Of a DNA stretch of 64,000 nt, positions 25,511 through 33,216 are shown one piece after another. Both the position numbers and the translations under genes were made by a program. Origin of the DNA: DGNJ01 sp002388905 (GTDB lineage Bacteria > Pseudomonadota > Gammaproteobacteria > Pseudomonadales > Porticoccaceae); the NCBI GenBank assembly GCA_036843405.1, contig DAITSJ010000010.1, forward strand, positions 1 to 64,000, read 5' to 3'. The notes under the pieces are model-generated. The model had not been told where the DNA came from. It searched no databases and saw only the letters and a program-made list of their open reading frames with translations. How positions within the stretch are numbered: the first letter of the stretch is position 1; each line of letters starts with the position of its first letter.

Positions 25511-25529
25511 TGTAATCAATTAAACATGC
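25508..25529. repeat. Inverted repeat over the predicted transcription start
   Basis: GCATGT (25508-25513) and ACATGC (25524-25529) are perfect complements separated by 10 bp. The repeat spans the -12 element and predicted start site of the sigma-54 promoter. It could be a repressor operator or the first hairpin of the leader. The PEP-CTERM promoter has no equivalent, so it would be gene-specific. Confidence 0.4.
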
Positions 25530-25565
25530 GACCGAATTTGGAAACATTAAGGTGCGGGTACGCGT

Positions 25566-26246
25566 ATGGATAACAAGGCCCAGAACATTACCAAGAAGAC
25601 GGATAGCCCTGAAAGCCACAAAGCTAATGGCGACCTTGGTCAAACCGGCGAGTCCCGGCGCAAGTTCACGCGCAATGCTTTCGCGGCATCGGTACTGGGA
25701 ACCCTGACCAGCAGCCCCGTGTGGGGCGGCACCGCGTGTTCCCCCTCCGGACTCTTGTCGGGCAACCTGTCCGGCCACGACCACGAGGAGTGCATCGGCA
25801 ACGGCTGCACCCCCGGCTTCTGGATGAACGCTCTGGACGCATGGAATACCACCCCATTCAGCCCGGGCACCTGCATCGATGCCACGCCAAGCGGCAAGTG
25901 CAAGGAAATGGACGCCACCGTCGGCACCGGCGGCGCCACGGCGTTCGGGGCGGTTTTTAATTTCGACTTTCCCCTTAACCCCGGTTATTCCCTGATGGAG
26001 GTCCTGCTCAATATTAATAACCCCAGCGGCGGCAGCAACAAAACCTATTATTTCCACCTTGTTGCCGCGGTCCTCAACGCCAGCAGCAACCCGGCTGCCT
26101 ACGGCTTTAACCCCCAGGACATTATCGATCTGGCCGACGAGGTGGAACTGGGAACCGTTTCCTTTAACGATGCCCTGGCGACGCTGGACAAGATGAACAA
26201 CGCGGGTGTCTGCTTCCTCAATGCTCACGGGGAATTCCAGGATTAA
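25566..26246 (+). CDS. Tat-exported protein with CTPGFW motif, sigma-54 controlled
   Basis: A 226-residue protein I cannot assign to a named function. A long polar N-terminus leads to a twin-arginine signal, ESRRKFTRNAF (about 29-39), and a hydrophobic stretch ending near PVWGGTA. The mature part begins with a Cys-rich segment: Cys58, Cys76, Cys81, Cys103 and Cys112. The motif NGCTPGFWMNALDAW at about 79-93 resembles the CTPG[YF]W block that recurs in secreted proteins of several bacteria. The C-terminal half is a predicted mixed domain with one more Cys near the end. There is no PEP-CTERM tail. Its promoter and upstream box match those of the PEP-CTERM gene, so a matrix or surface role is likely. 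It may be a client of the cassette that follows. Confidence 0.75.
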   Translation: MDNKAQNITKKTDSPESHKANGDLGQTGESRRKFTRNAFAASVLGTLTSSPVWGGTACSPSGLLSGNLSGHDHEECIGNGCTPGFWMNALDAWNTTPFSPGTCIDATPSGKCKEMDATVGTGGATAFGAVFNFDFPLNPGYSLMEVLLNINNPSGGSNKTYYFHLVAAVLNASSNPAAYGFNPQDIIDLADEVELGTVSFNDALATLDKMNNAGVCFLNAHGEFQD

Positions 26247-26375
26247 TGCGCTTTTCGTAGACTGGTAGCACTGACCGCATTACCCTGCCAGATCCAGGAT
26301 CAGTTTCTCTTCCGGACCCCGCAGTCGCGGCTTCCCACCCGGCTGTTCACAACCACTTTTCAGGCTTATCATAAA

Positions 26376-26399
26376 GTGGGGACAGTCACCCGACCCCAC
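26376..26399. repeat. REP-like palindrome
   Basis: GTGGGG (26376-26381) and CCCCAC (26394-26399) flank ACAGTCACCCGA. The string AAAGTGGGGACAGTCACC resembles the terminal repeats associated with REP-type tyrosine transposases in gammaproteobacteria. No transposase is present, so this may be a solitary relic. It lies between the Tat-protein gene and the PqqD-like gene and might reduce read-through. Confidence 0.4.
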
Positions 26400-26442
26400 A
26401 GACCTTTAACAGAGCAGCCTTCAGCGGAAGCCCATCACAGCC

Positions 26443-26751
26443 ATGTCTAACCGCGCGCCAACATGGACAGCCAGACACCCGCTGCGTTTCGCCGAATGGC
26501 AGGAGCGGGACGACACCAGTAGCGCCGGGGAAGTTATCGTTTTTCAGCCCGCGACCGGCAACCTTCACCTGGTTACCCGCGAAGGCGCCGCGGTCCTGAA
26601 GGCGCTGCGCGAAAGCGCCCTGACCGCCGACGAGCTCGCCACCCGGCTGGCAGCCAAACGCTCCCAGCACTTAAGCACCACGGAAATGGACCGGTCTTTC
26701 CTGATCCCGTTTAACAGCCTGGGGCTGATCGAAAGGACAAACCCGTGGTAG
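26443..26751 (+). CDS. PqqD-family peptide chaperone of the HPr-rel-A system
   Basis: A 102-residue PqqD-like winged-helix protein. It shows the family pattern of a beta-strand segment, VIVFQPATGNLHLVTREGAAVLKAL (here cited only for its F-x-x-x-T-G-x-x-x-x-L-N/V layout), followed by a helical half with LTADELATRLA. PqqD domains bind the leader of ribosomal peptides for modification enzymes. It fits the PqqD type that occurs with an HprK-related kinase and a nucleotidyltransferase. The stop TAG overlaps the GTG start of the kinase gene, indicating coupling. The peptide it binds is not evident; the Tat protein upstream or a distant short ORF are candidates. Confidence 0.8.
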   Translation: MSNRAPTWTARHPLRFAEWQERDDTSSAGEVIVFQPATGNLHLVTREGAAVLKALRESALTADELATRLAAKRSQHLSTTEMDRSFLIPFNSLGLIERTNPW

Positions 26752-27671
26752 TCGGGGATTTTTCGGCCCGGGATCTGGCCCGTCGATTGCGCCGGGACGG
26801 TGTTACCCTGCACATAGGCCCCTTTTCCGTTAACCTGCGCTCGGCACTGCCCGACGTGATTTCAGGTGCTCACCTCCTCTACAGGGATTACCGGGTCTCG
26901 GAAAGCCCCTTTGCCGATTTCCACGTCAGTGTCGAGACACCCGCCGGTCTGCGCCGGTGGCTGAAACCCCAGGTTTTTTTCAGCCTCGACGGCAACAGAC
27001 CCTTCAAGCCACTGCCCAGGCCACAGGCACTGGCGACACTGGAATGGGGTCTTAACTGGTGTATATCCGCCCATTGCCACCAGTACCTGATTCTCCATGC
27101 CGCCGTGGCGGAAAAGAACGGCCTGGCCGTGATGTTTCCGGCCCGGCCGGGGGCCGGCAAAAGCACACTGACGGCGGGGCTGGTCAGCCGGGGATGGCGA
27201 CTTTTTTCCGATGAACTGGCCCTGTTGTCTCTGGACGAACCAGGGATTCTGACCCCCGTACCACGCCCCATCAATCTCAAAAACGAATCGATCGCCGTTA
27301 TCCGCGAGTTTGCGCCGCAGTCGACCATGGGGCCCGTGGTTGCCGATACCAACAAGGGCACCGTGGCCCATATGCGTGCCCCCGTGAACAGCATCGAGCG
27401 GAGCAGCGAGCCGGCAAGGCCCGGCTTTATCGTGTTCCCACGCTTTGTCGGGGGTTCACCCACGATCCTGGACCCGGAAAGCAAGGCCCGGTCCTTTATG
27501 ACCATGGCCCAGCAGTCGTTCAACTTCCATGTGCTGGCGGACACCGCTTTCGATGCCCTGCACCGGACTGTTTCCTCCTGCAACTGCCATGAGCTGACCT
27601 ATTCCAACCTCGACGAAGCCGTCTATGTACTGGATGAGCTGGTCGCCGACCGGGAGGTGGCGGCCGGATGA
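26745..27671 (+). CDS. HprK-related kinase A
   Basis: A 308-residue P-loop protein related to HPr kinase. Walker A is PARPGAGKST at 132-141, preceded by YLILHAAVAEKNG, as in the HprK fold, and followed by WRLFSDELALL, the likely Walker B/catalytic region. There is no N-terminal HPrK regulatory domain and no HPr gene nearby, so the substrate is not PTS HPr as far as can be seen. It is presumed to phosphorylate a peptide or protein presented by the PqqD-like partner; this is inference. The start is GTG 26745, overlapping the PqqD-like gene by 7 bp. The gene overlaps the nucleotidyltransferase by 4 bp. Confidence 0.85.
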   Translation: MVVGDFSARDLARRLRRDGVTLHIGPFSVNLRSALPDVISGAHLLYRDYRVSESPFADFHVSVETPAGLRRWLKPQVFFSLDGNRPFKPLPRPQALATLEWGLNWCISAHCHQYLILHAAVAEKNGLAVMFPARPGAGKSTLTAGLVSRGWRLFSDELALLSLDEPGILTPVPRPINLKNESIAVIREFAPQSTMGPVVADTNKGTVAHMRAPVNSIERSSEPARPGFIVFPRFVGGSPTILDPESKARSFMTMAQQSFNFHVLADTAFDALHRTVSSCNCHELTYSNLDEAVYVLDELVADREVAAG

Positions 27672-28831
27672 GCAACCTGATCGCCAGTGTGGTCGCGGAG
27701 CCCGGATGCGTTTCCCGTTTCCGACTGGCGGAATGGGATCTGCTTATCCGCCAGGCCAGGCATTCGAATCTGCTGGCCAGGGTCCACACTCATCTGCAAA
27801 ACCACGGCCAAATGACGCTTGTGCCGGAAGAGGCGGCGCGCCACCTGAATTGGGCAAGCACACTGGCCAGCCGCCACGCTGATCTGGTGAGATTAGAAAT
27901 CGAGGAAATTCACCGCGCTCTAGCCCCCCTTGGCGGGCCAGTGGTCCTGCTCAAGGGGGCCGCCTATCTTGCCGCCGGGTTGCCGGCGGGTCGCGGCCGG
28001 GTCTTTACGGATATCGACATCCTGGTGCGGCGCCCCGACCTGGAGCGGAGTGAGAAGGCGCTCCAGAAACAGGGCTGGGCCACCACCCACCTGAACAGGT
28101 ACGACCAGAAATATTACCGGAAGTGGATGCACGAGTTGCCTCCCATGAAGCATACCGTGCGCAAATCCCTGGTGGACGTCCACCACGGTATTTTGCCTCC
28201 CACTTCCCGCCTGTCACCCAGCGCCGAAAAGCTGTTTTCCGCCATCGTCCCCGTCGCCGGCTGGGATGGTCTCTATACCCTGAGTCGGGAGGATATGGTA
28301 TTGCACAGCGCCTGCCACCTCTTCCACGACGGCGAATTCGAGCATGGTTTGCGCGACCTGGTGGACATGGATGCCCTGCTCCGGGAATTTGCCCGGGAGG
28401 CGGGCTACTGGGAAAAACTGGTGGACAGGGCACTGGACATGGACCTGATTCGCCCCCTTTTCTACGCGCTGACTTATTGTCGTTCCCTGTTGGATACGCC
28501 GGTTCCGGAGCAAACGCTTCAGCGGGTGCGGGATGAAGCCAGGGTGCCGTCCCCGGTTCTTGACCTCATGGATAACCTGTTAAGGCGGGGACTGAGCCCC
28601 GCGCACCACAGTTGCGAAGACCGCTTTACGGGGCTGGCCCACTGGCTGCTTTACGTGCGCTCACATTACCTGCGCATGCCTTTTCACCTGCTGTTGCCCC
28701 ATCTTGCCCACCAGGCTTTCGTGGTGCCCATCAATCAACGGATGGCGGAGCGCGAAAAGACCAGAACACCGACCCTGCAGCAACTGCTGGCAAGACGCGC
28801 CAGGCTGCCGGACGAGCACCGGGATCCATAG
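27668..28831 (+). CDS. Nucleotidyltransferase family protein of the PqqD/HprK-like cassette
   Basis: A 387-residue protein with a nucleotidyltransferase-like core. VVLLKGAAYLAAGL (about 92-105) is followed by RGRVFTDIDILVRR, holding the Asp-x-Asp metal pair at 115-117. Further on are VDVHHGILPP and HLFHDGEFEHGLRDLVDMDALL. Such proteins accompany PqqD-like and HprK-like partners in lasso-peptide-like and other peptide-modification clusters and might transfer a nucleotidyl or phosphoryl group. The ATG overlaps the kinase stop as ATGA. It is the last gene of the three-gene unit; the next gene is convergent. Confidence 0.82.
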   Translation: MSNLIASVVAEPGCVSRFRLAEWDLLIRQARHSNLLARVHTHLQNHGQMTLVPEEAARHLNWASTLASRHADLVRLEIEEIHRALAPLGGPVVLLKGAAYLAAGLPAGRGRVFTDIDILVRRPDLERSEKALQKQGWATTHLNRYDQKYYRKWMHELPPMKHTVRKSLVDVHHGILPPTSRLSPSAEKLFSAIVPVAGWDGLYTLSREDMVLHSACHLFHDGEFEHGLRDLVDMDALLREFAREAGYWEKLVDRALDMDLIRPLFYALTYCRSLLDTPVPEQTLQRVRDEARVPSPVLDLMDNLLRRGLSPAHHSCEDRFTGLAHWLLYVRSHYLRMPFHLLLPHLAHQAFVVPINQRMAEREKTRTPTLQQLLARRARLPDEHRDP

Positions 28832-28876
28832 GCGATACGTTCAGGCTGGCCTATACCCGCTCAGCCTGAAGTGGTG

Positions 28877-29086
28877 TCAACGGATATCCCGACTGGCCCT
28901 CGCCAAAAGCTCCAGCTTGAGAAGACAGGCAAACACCATCAGGCCGACACCGCTCACAAACAGGGTCATGGCCTCGAATCCGGCCACATAGTATTCTCCC
29001 GTTACACGCACCGCGCCGGAAACCAGGCACAAAAGGATCCCGGCGACGCCGGCGATATTGGCAACAAACTCGATTGCTCGAAACAT
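28877..29086 (-). CDS. Small two-span membrane protein
   Basis: A 69-residue product, MFRAIEFVANIAGVAG at its start, with two hydrophobic spans (about 7-28 and 38-58) and a basic end, ARASRDIR. AGAGGA lies eight bases before the ATG, which supports translation. It is convergent with the nucleotidyltransferase gene and divergent from the XrtA-associated ATPase gene. I do not recognise a function. Confidence 0.6.
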   Translation of the reverse strand: MFRAIEFVANIAGVAGILLCLVSGAVRVTGEYYVAGFEAMTLFVSGVGLMVFACLLKLELLARASRDIR

Positions 29087-29178
29087 GGTTGGGTTCCTCT
29101 GGATTGTTATTCTGTGGGCAATGGTAACATCATTCGAAGCAGATATTGAAAGCCCGTTATTTCACCTTCAGAGTCCGC

Positions 29179-29207
29179 TTGCCGGTCCCCTGCCGCGAAA
29201 TTATACT
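29179..29207 (+). promoter_or_regulatory. Sigma-70 promoter for the XrtA-associated ATPase gene
   Basis: TTGCCG (29179-29184) and TATACT (29202-29207) are separated by 17 bp; the -10 matches consensus at 5 of 6 positions. The predicted start near 29214 leaves a leader of about 38 nt before the ATG at 29252. So this gene appears to be expressed by the housekeeping sigma factor, unlike the sigma-54 genes either side. Confidence 0.55.
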
Positions 29208-29251
29208 GCAGAGACAAGAGGCGGACATTTCCCTTTCCCGGCCGGATAATC

Positions 29252-30469
29252 ATGTACGAACATTTCTATGGACTAAAGGCGGAACCCTTCAGGCTGAGTC
29301 CGGATCATCGGTTCTGTTTCCCGCACCAGAGCTACGCCAAGTCCAAGGCTTATATGCAATATGCCTATCAGCGCTCCGAGGGATTTGTCATGATCACCGG
29401 CCGGCCCGGGACCGGCAAGTCGACGCTCGTCAACGACCTGATTGCCTCCATCTCCGGCGACAAGGTCGATGCCGCGAAACTGGTGTGCACCCAGCTTGAG
29501 GCCAACGACCTGCTGCGGATGGTGGCCCACGCCTACAAAATACCATCAGTCGACGTCCAGAAATCCACTATCATCCAGCAACTGGGAAGGAAGTTCGCCA
29601 CCAACTATAAAGATGGCCGGCGGACCCTGCTGATTATCGACGAAGCCCAGGACCTGTCGTCCTCGGCTCTCGAGGAATTGCGCCTGCTCACCAATTTCCA
29701 GATCAAGAATCAGCCGCTCCTGCAGATTTTCCTGCTCGGCCAGGAAGAACTCCGCGGCCTTTTGCAGGAGCCCGGCATGGAGCAGGTCCAACAGCGACTT
29801 GTTGCCGCCTGCCACCTTCAGCCACTCAAGGAGGAAGAAACCCGGGATTATGTCAAGCACCGGCTCAGGCAGGCCGGCTGGCGGGGCGACCCGGCATTGA
29901 GTGAGGCTATCTACCCCGTTATCCACAAATTCAGCGAGGGGATCCCCCGCCGGATCAACCTGATTTGCAGCCGGCTTTTCCTGCACGGCGCTGTCGAGGA
30001 GTTACATAAGATAGGTATCCGGGATCTCCGCGAAGCCGTCATCGAGCTCCAGAATGAACACCTGGCCCCGGGTGACCTGTTCTCGGACATGGACTTCGCC
30101 GACGACGACGTTTATATCGAGGAATCAGTCCCAAAACAGGCCGAAACCCTGCCGTTCCGAAGGAGCGCTGCGTCGTCCGTGGCTAACCGGACAATCGCCG
30201 ACGGCAATACTGGCACCCCGAAAACCAAGCTTTCCGTGGAGAAGAAGCCCGACTCCCGTGGCCGCAAGGCCAGTTTTGAGGCAAAAGAGGTCGGCAGGCC
30301 CGACAACCCGTACTTCGGCCGCAACGACAGAAGAAAGTGGAACCGACGTATTTCCCCCGACCGGCGGGCCACCTTGCGATTTGAACCGGGAAAAAGCGAT
30401 CGCCGTAAAAACCGGGGACGGCGGAAGGAAGACCAGCAGCCGGATCCCTGGAGCACATCCGACAAGTAG
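29252..30469 (+). CDS. XrtA-associated secretion-type ATPase with basic C-terminal extension
   Basis: A 405-residue protein. Residues 1-270 are an ExeA/GspA-like AAA ATPase of the PEP-CTERM locus type: MYEHFYGLKAEPF at the start, Walker A GRPGTGKS at 50-57, Walker B LLIIDEAQ at 126-133, then LGQEELRGLL and EGIPRRINLICSRL. The rest, about 135 residues, is low-complexity and strongly basic, with clusters such as RNDRRKWNRR and KSDRRKNRGRR. Related proteins mostly end near residue 270-350, so the tail is an addition of uncertain role, perhaps nucleic-acid, membrane or glycan contact. The ATPase is thought to energise an EPS/PEP-CTERM envelope function. Confidence 0.9.
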   Translation: MYEHFYGLKAEPFRLSPDHRFCFPHQSYAKSKAYMQYAYQRSEGFVMITGRPGTGKSTLVNDLIASISGDKVDAAKLVCTQLEANDLLRMVAHAYKIPSVDVQKSTIIQQLGRKFATNYKDGRRTLLIIDEAQDLSSSALEELRLLTNFQIKNQPLLQIFLLGQEELRGLLQEPGMEQVQQRLVAACHLQPLKEEETRDYVKHRLRQAGWRGDPALSEAIYPVIHKFSEGIPRRINLICSRLFLHGAVEELHKIGIRDLREAVIELQNEHLAPGDLFSDMDFADDDVYIEESVPKQAETLPFRRSAASSVANRTIADGNTGTPKTKLSVEKKPDSRGRKASFEAKEVGRPDNPYFGRNDRRKWNRRISPDRRATLRFEPGKSDRRKNRGRRKEDQQPDPWSTSDK

Positions 30470-30570
30470 CCCTTTTGTCAGTCTTTTATACGCTCTCCTG
30501 ACCGGTCATTTGAGGGGGTTCACGAAACCGCCCGTCGCCAACGGCTCCGCTTCCGAATGGCTCCACCCCA

Positions 30571-30607
30571 ATAAAAAACACCCCCCGGAATACTTTCCAG
30601 GGGGTGT
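30571..30607 (-). terminator. Rho-independent terminator of the PEP-CTERM gene
   Basis: On the minus strand ACACCCCC (30607-30600) pairs with GGGGGTGT (30585-30578). An inner GGAA/TTCC stem and a four-base loop extend the hairpin, and TTTTTT follows. It lies 65 bp beyond the stop codon at 30672. A strong dedicated terminator agrees with the PEP-CTERM gene being monocistronic. Confidence 0.9.
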
Positions 30608-30671
30608 CCGTTACAGCATTTGAGCAGTGGAATTCTGCTTTCTCATTCCCAACCGGGAAACATACAGGGAT

Positions 30672-31766
30672 TCAGGCTGCTGCTCGCCTTCCACCTCGTG
30701 GCAGCAGGCTCACGCCGGCCATGCCGATAAGTCCCAGGCCCAACAAGAGAATCGTGCCCGGAACGGGGACATTGGTCGGGATATCGCTATTGAGTATAAA
30801 GAGCTGCTCGTAGCCGTTGTCGATATGCGCCATGCGCATATCCACTGTCATCAGATCATACAGACCGCTGTATAAAGCCGTATTAAGGTCCGGACTATAT
30901 AAAGCAAACGCGGCCTGGCCGGCGCCCAGGTTCTGGTTGACCGTGTCCCCAAAGCTTGTGGAGCAGGGCCCCAGTTCCACAAGGTCACCCGTCGCCGGAT
31001 CGACACAGATCTCGCCATGGACCCATGCCCACATATCCGAGGCGTTGGGCAGAATGCTGTCTCCCGCCGTCTGTGCCGCGGATTGCTCGGGGAAAAGCGA
31101 GGTATCGTTACCGGAAAGCGTAAAGGTTACGGAAGTATTCGTGGCGGTATCGGTGAGGGTAACCTGTCCCCAGGCATACATATCCTGGCCATCGTCCAGC
31201 CCGCCTTTGTTTTCTTCATTAAGGTTGAACCAGAAAACCAGGTCCTCGCCACCCAGGAAACTCTGAACATCGGAAACCAGTACGTCCCAGAGGGGCAGTG
31301 TCGCGTCGCCCTGTGTCGTCTGATTGAAATTATCCCCCGTAAACGTTGGCGACGGGTCCGGGGACTCCATCAGGAAGTTGACGAACGACGAATTGCCGGG
31401 TACCGAATTGGGCGTATTGTAAGCGTCATCCACCCCGGCAAGCCCAAGATCCGTATTATTGCGGCGACCTCCCGGGGACGTGGCAACCACCAGTGCATCG
31501 TTAATTGGCTGGCCGGAAGAACGGACATAGTATGTATCACCCGGACTGACATCACCCTCCCCGTTCTGATAATTGAGGAATGCCAGTGAATAGACGGCAA
31601 AGTCATCGAATTTCAGGCAGTTGGTGATATCGGAAGGATCCGTCAGGCAGTCGGCCGACGGCAAAACGGGTGCCGCACCGGCAACACCGGGAAGGACAAA
31701 TGCCGCGCCTGTCGCCACTGAAAGCGCCGTGGCCCTGAAAGCGCTTTTCATCGTCTGAGTGAACAT
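30672..31766 (-). CDS. PEP-CTERM sorting-domain protein, probable exosortase A substrate
   Basis: A 364-residue exported protein. A signal peptide ends in VAGAAPV near residue 30. The mature part is acidic, rich in Asp, Asn, Gly, Ser and Thr, with few charges of the opposite sign and four Cys. The tail is NVPVPGTILLLGLGLIGMAG followed by PRGGRR: a V-P-x-P motif, a membrane span and an Arg cluster, as in XrtA substrates. The canonical Glu of PEP is Val here, a variant common in gammaproteobacteria. It has its own sigma-54 promoter, an upstream box and a terminator. GAGGA lies before ATG 31766. It is probably processed by XrtA and exported with the EPS as a matrix or floc protein. Confidence 0.9.
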   Translation of the reverse strand: MFTQTMKSAFRATALSVATGAAFVLPGVAGAAPVLPSADCLTDPSDITNCLKFDDFAVYSLAFLNYQNGEGDVSPGDTYYVRSSGQPINDALVVATSPGGRRNNTDLGLAGVDDAYNTPNSVPGNSSFVNFLMESPDPSPTFTGDNFNQTTQGDATLPLWDVLVSDVQSFLGGEDLVFWFNLNEENKGGLDDGQDMYAWGQVTLTDTATNTSVTFTLSGNDTSLFPEQSAAQTAGDSILPNASDMWAWVHGEICVDPATGDLVELGPCSTSFGDTVNQNLGAGQAAFALYSPDLNTALYSGLYDLMTVDMRMAHIDNGYEQLFILNSDIPTNVPVPGTILLLGLGLIGMAGVSLLPRGGRRAAA

Positions 31767-31809
31767 GGCTGAATCCTCACAAATATCGGGTTACTGGTAC
31801 AGATTAAGC

Positions 31810-31825
31810 TGCATTTTTAATGCCA
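31810..31825 (-). promoter_or_regulatory. Sigma-54 promoter of the PEP-CTERM gene
   Basis: On the minus strand TGGCATT-N4-ATGCA has the invariant GG-N10-GC (GG at 31824-31823, GC at 31812-31811). Transcription should start near 31798, about 32 nt before the ATG at 31766. Located downstream of a PrsR-type box, it is a clear RpoN element. Confidence 0.8.
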
Positions 31826-31887
31826 TTTCAAAATACCCGGAAATAACAATGGATTAAAATTTGGTACCGATAAAAACGCCTCCAGCT

Positions 31888-31904
31888 TGTAAAATAAGCT
31901 GACA
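31888..31904 (-). promoter_or_regulatory. Putative PrsR binding site (PEP-CTERM box), copy 2
   Basis: On the minus strand TGTCA-N7-TTACA lies 62 bp upstream of the sigma-54 promoter of the PEP-CTERM gene. Including one flanking base on each side, it is identical to the box at 25385-25401 at 18 of 19 positions. The remaining 32 kb that I scanned by eye for TGTCAG/CTGACA cores gave no further convincing copy. The 335-bp gap 31767-32101 otherwise holds no gene. Confidence 0.7.
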
Positions 31905-32101
31905 GATACTGGCATACAAAGCAGGGAAATCGGCGGGAATGACGCGCGTTTCCTTGGTAGTCCGGCGACCTAACTGGAAAAAACTGCCGGACCGACAGGA
32001 TGCCATAGCCAGAAAATCAGAAAAATTTCGCCCGGCTGCCTGCTCGATAGCTTCATTGCGGTGGTGGCCACCACGATCAGTGGCCTGGAAAGGCAAAGCG
32101 C

Positions 32102-33121
32102 TCAGATATTTTCGATATACCATGGCATTGTCAGGGCAATCCCATCGGTGATGCTGTATTCGGGCTTGTACCCCAACTTTTCCGATGCCTTGCTGATATC
32201 GGCCTGGGAGTGGCGGACGTCGCCGGGCCGGAAATCACGATAAACAGGCGCTTTACCGTAACGGATGCCGTTTTCAGCGAGGGATTCTTTCAGAGTGTCA
32301 AACAGGGTATTCAATGTGGTTCTGTCTCCCACGGCCACATTGTAGACCTGGTTTTTGTTGTCATCCGACGTTGTCGCCGCCAGCAGGTTCGCCTGCACGG
32401 CATTGTCGATAAAACAGAAATCCCGGCTGGTTTCGCCGTCGCCGTTGATGGCAACGTCTTCACCCCTGATCATTGCCGAAATCCATTTGGGTATCACGGC
32501 GGCATAGGCACCGTCCGGATCCTGGTATTTGCCAAACACATTGAAGTAACGCAGGCCGATGCTGTTGAAACCGTAGTTCATGGCAAACACATCGGCATAG
32601 AGTTCGTTGACGTACTTGGTAACGGCGTAGGGGGACAGGGGCTTGCCGATCTGGTCTTCCTTCTTGGGGAGACCCGGATGGTCGCCGTAGGTGGAACTGC
32701 TGGCGGCATAGGTGAAACTGCGAACATTTTCGTCTCGCGCTGCCACCAGCATGTTCAGAAAGCCGTTGATGTTGACTTCATTGGTGTAGAGCGGGTTGTC
32801 AACGGAGCGCGGCACCGAGCCGATGGCGGCCTGGTGCAGCACGTAATCCACCCCCTCGCAGACGCGGCGACAAGCGTCGAGCCGGTTGATATCGCCTTCG
32901 ACAAACTTGAATCGGCGCCACTGTTGCGGGGTTACCCGGGCCCGGACCTGCTCCAGGTTGTGCCGGTGACCGGTGGCAAAGTTATCCATGCCCACGACTG
33001 ATTGATCGAGACCCAGCAGGGTCTCCAGCAGATTGGCACCGATAAACCCGGCAACACCGGTGACAAGCCAGTATTTGGGCTCTGACCCAAGGGTTTGCAG
33101 AACGGACTCGTATTGCGTCAT
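32102..33121 (-). CDS. UDP-N-acetylglucosamine 4-epimerase, TviC/WbpP type
   Basis: A 339-residue extended short-chain dehydrogenase. The NAD-binding motif TGVAGFIGAN sits at 21-30, followed by GMDNFATGHRHNLEQ, the serine of AASSSTYGDHP, and the catalytic YAVTK. RYFNVFGKYQDPDGAYAAVIPKW follows. These blocks are closest to the epimerases that convert UDP-GlcNAc(A) to UDP-GalNAc(A) in Vi antigen and O-antigen synthesis. It works with the dehydrogenase encoded just upstream. The start is ATG 33121; a TTG at 33151 is the only upstream alternative, and neither has a strong ribosome site. An EPS-precursor role is inferred from neighbours. Confidence 0.9.
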   Translation of the reverse strand: MTQYESVLQTLGSEPKYWLVTGVAGFIGANLLETLLGLDQSVVGMDNFATGHRHNLEQVRARVTPQQWRRFKFVEGDINRLDACRRVCEGVDYVLHQAAIGSVPRSVDNPLYTNEVNINGFLNMLVAARDENVRSFTYAASSSTYGDHPGLPKKEDQIGKPLSPYAVTKYVNELYADVFAMNYGFNSIGLRYFNVFGKYQDPDGAYAAVIPKWISAMIRGEDVAINGDGETSRDFCFIDNAVQANLLAATTSDDNKNQVYNVAVGDRTTLNTLFDTLKESLAENGIRYGKAPVYRDFRPGDVRHSQADISKASEKLGYKPEYSITDGIALTMPWYIENI

Positions 33122-33216
33122 GGGTTTAAAACTACCGTGCCGGATTGACAATGGCGAAGCCGGCCGACCATGCCATGTTTACCCAACCATTGCAAAAATT
33201 TCTGCAACGATTGGGT

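Noticed and set aside
30478..30494. TGTCAGTCTTTTATACG, partly like the PrsR box
   Set aside because: Right half deviates (ATACG rather than TTACA) and no sigma-54 promoter follows at a suitable distance.
31854..32123. 89-codon minus ORF upstream of the PEP-CTERM promoter
   Set aside because: Covers the PrsR-type box and part of the epimerase end; no domain.
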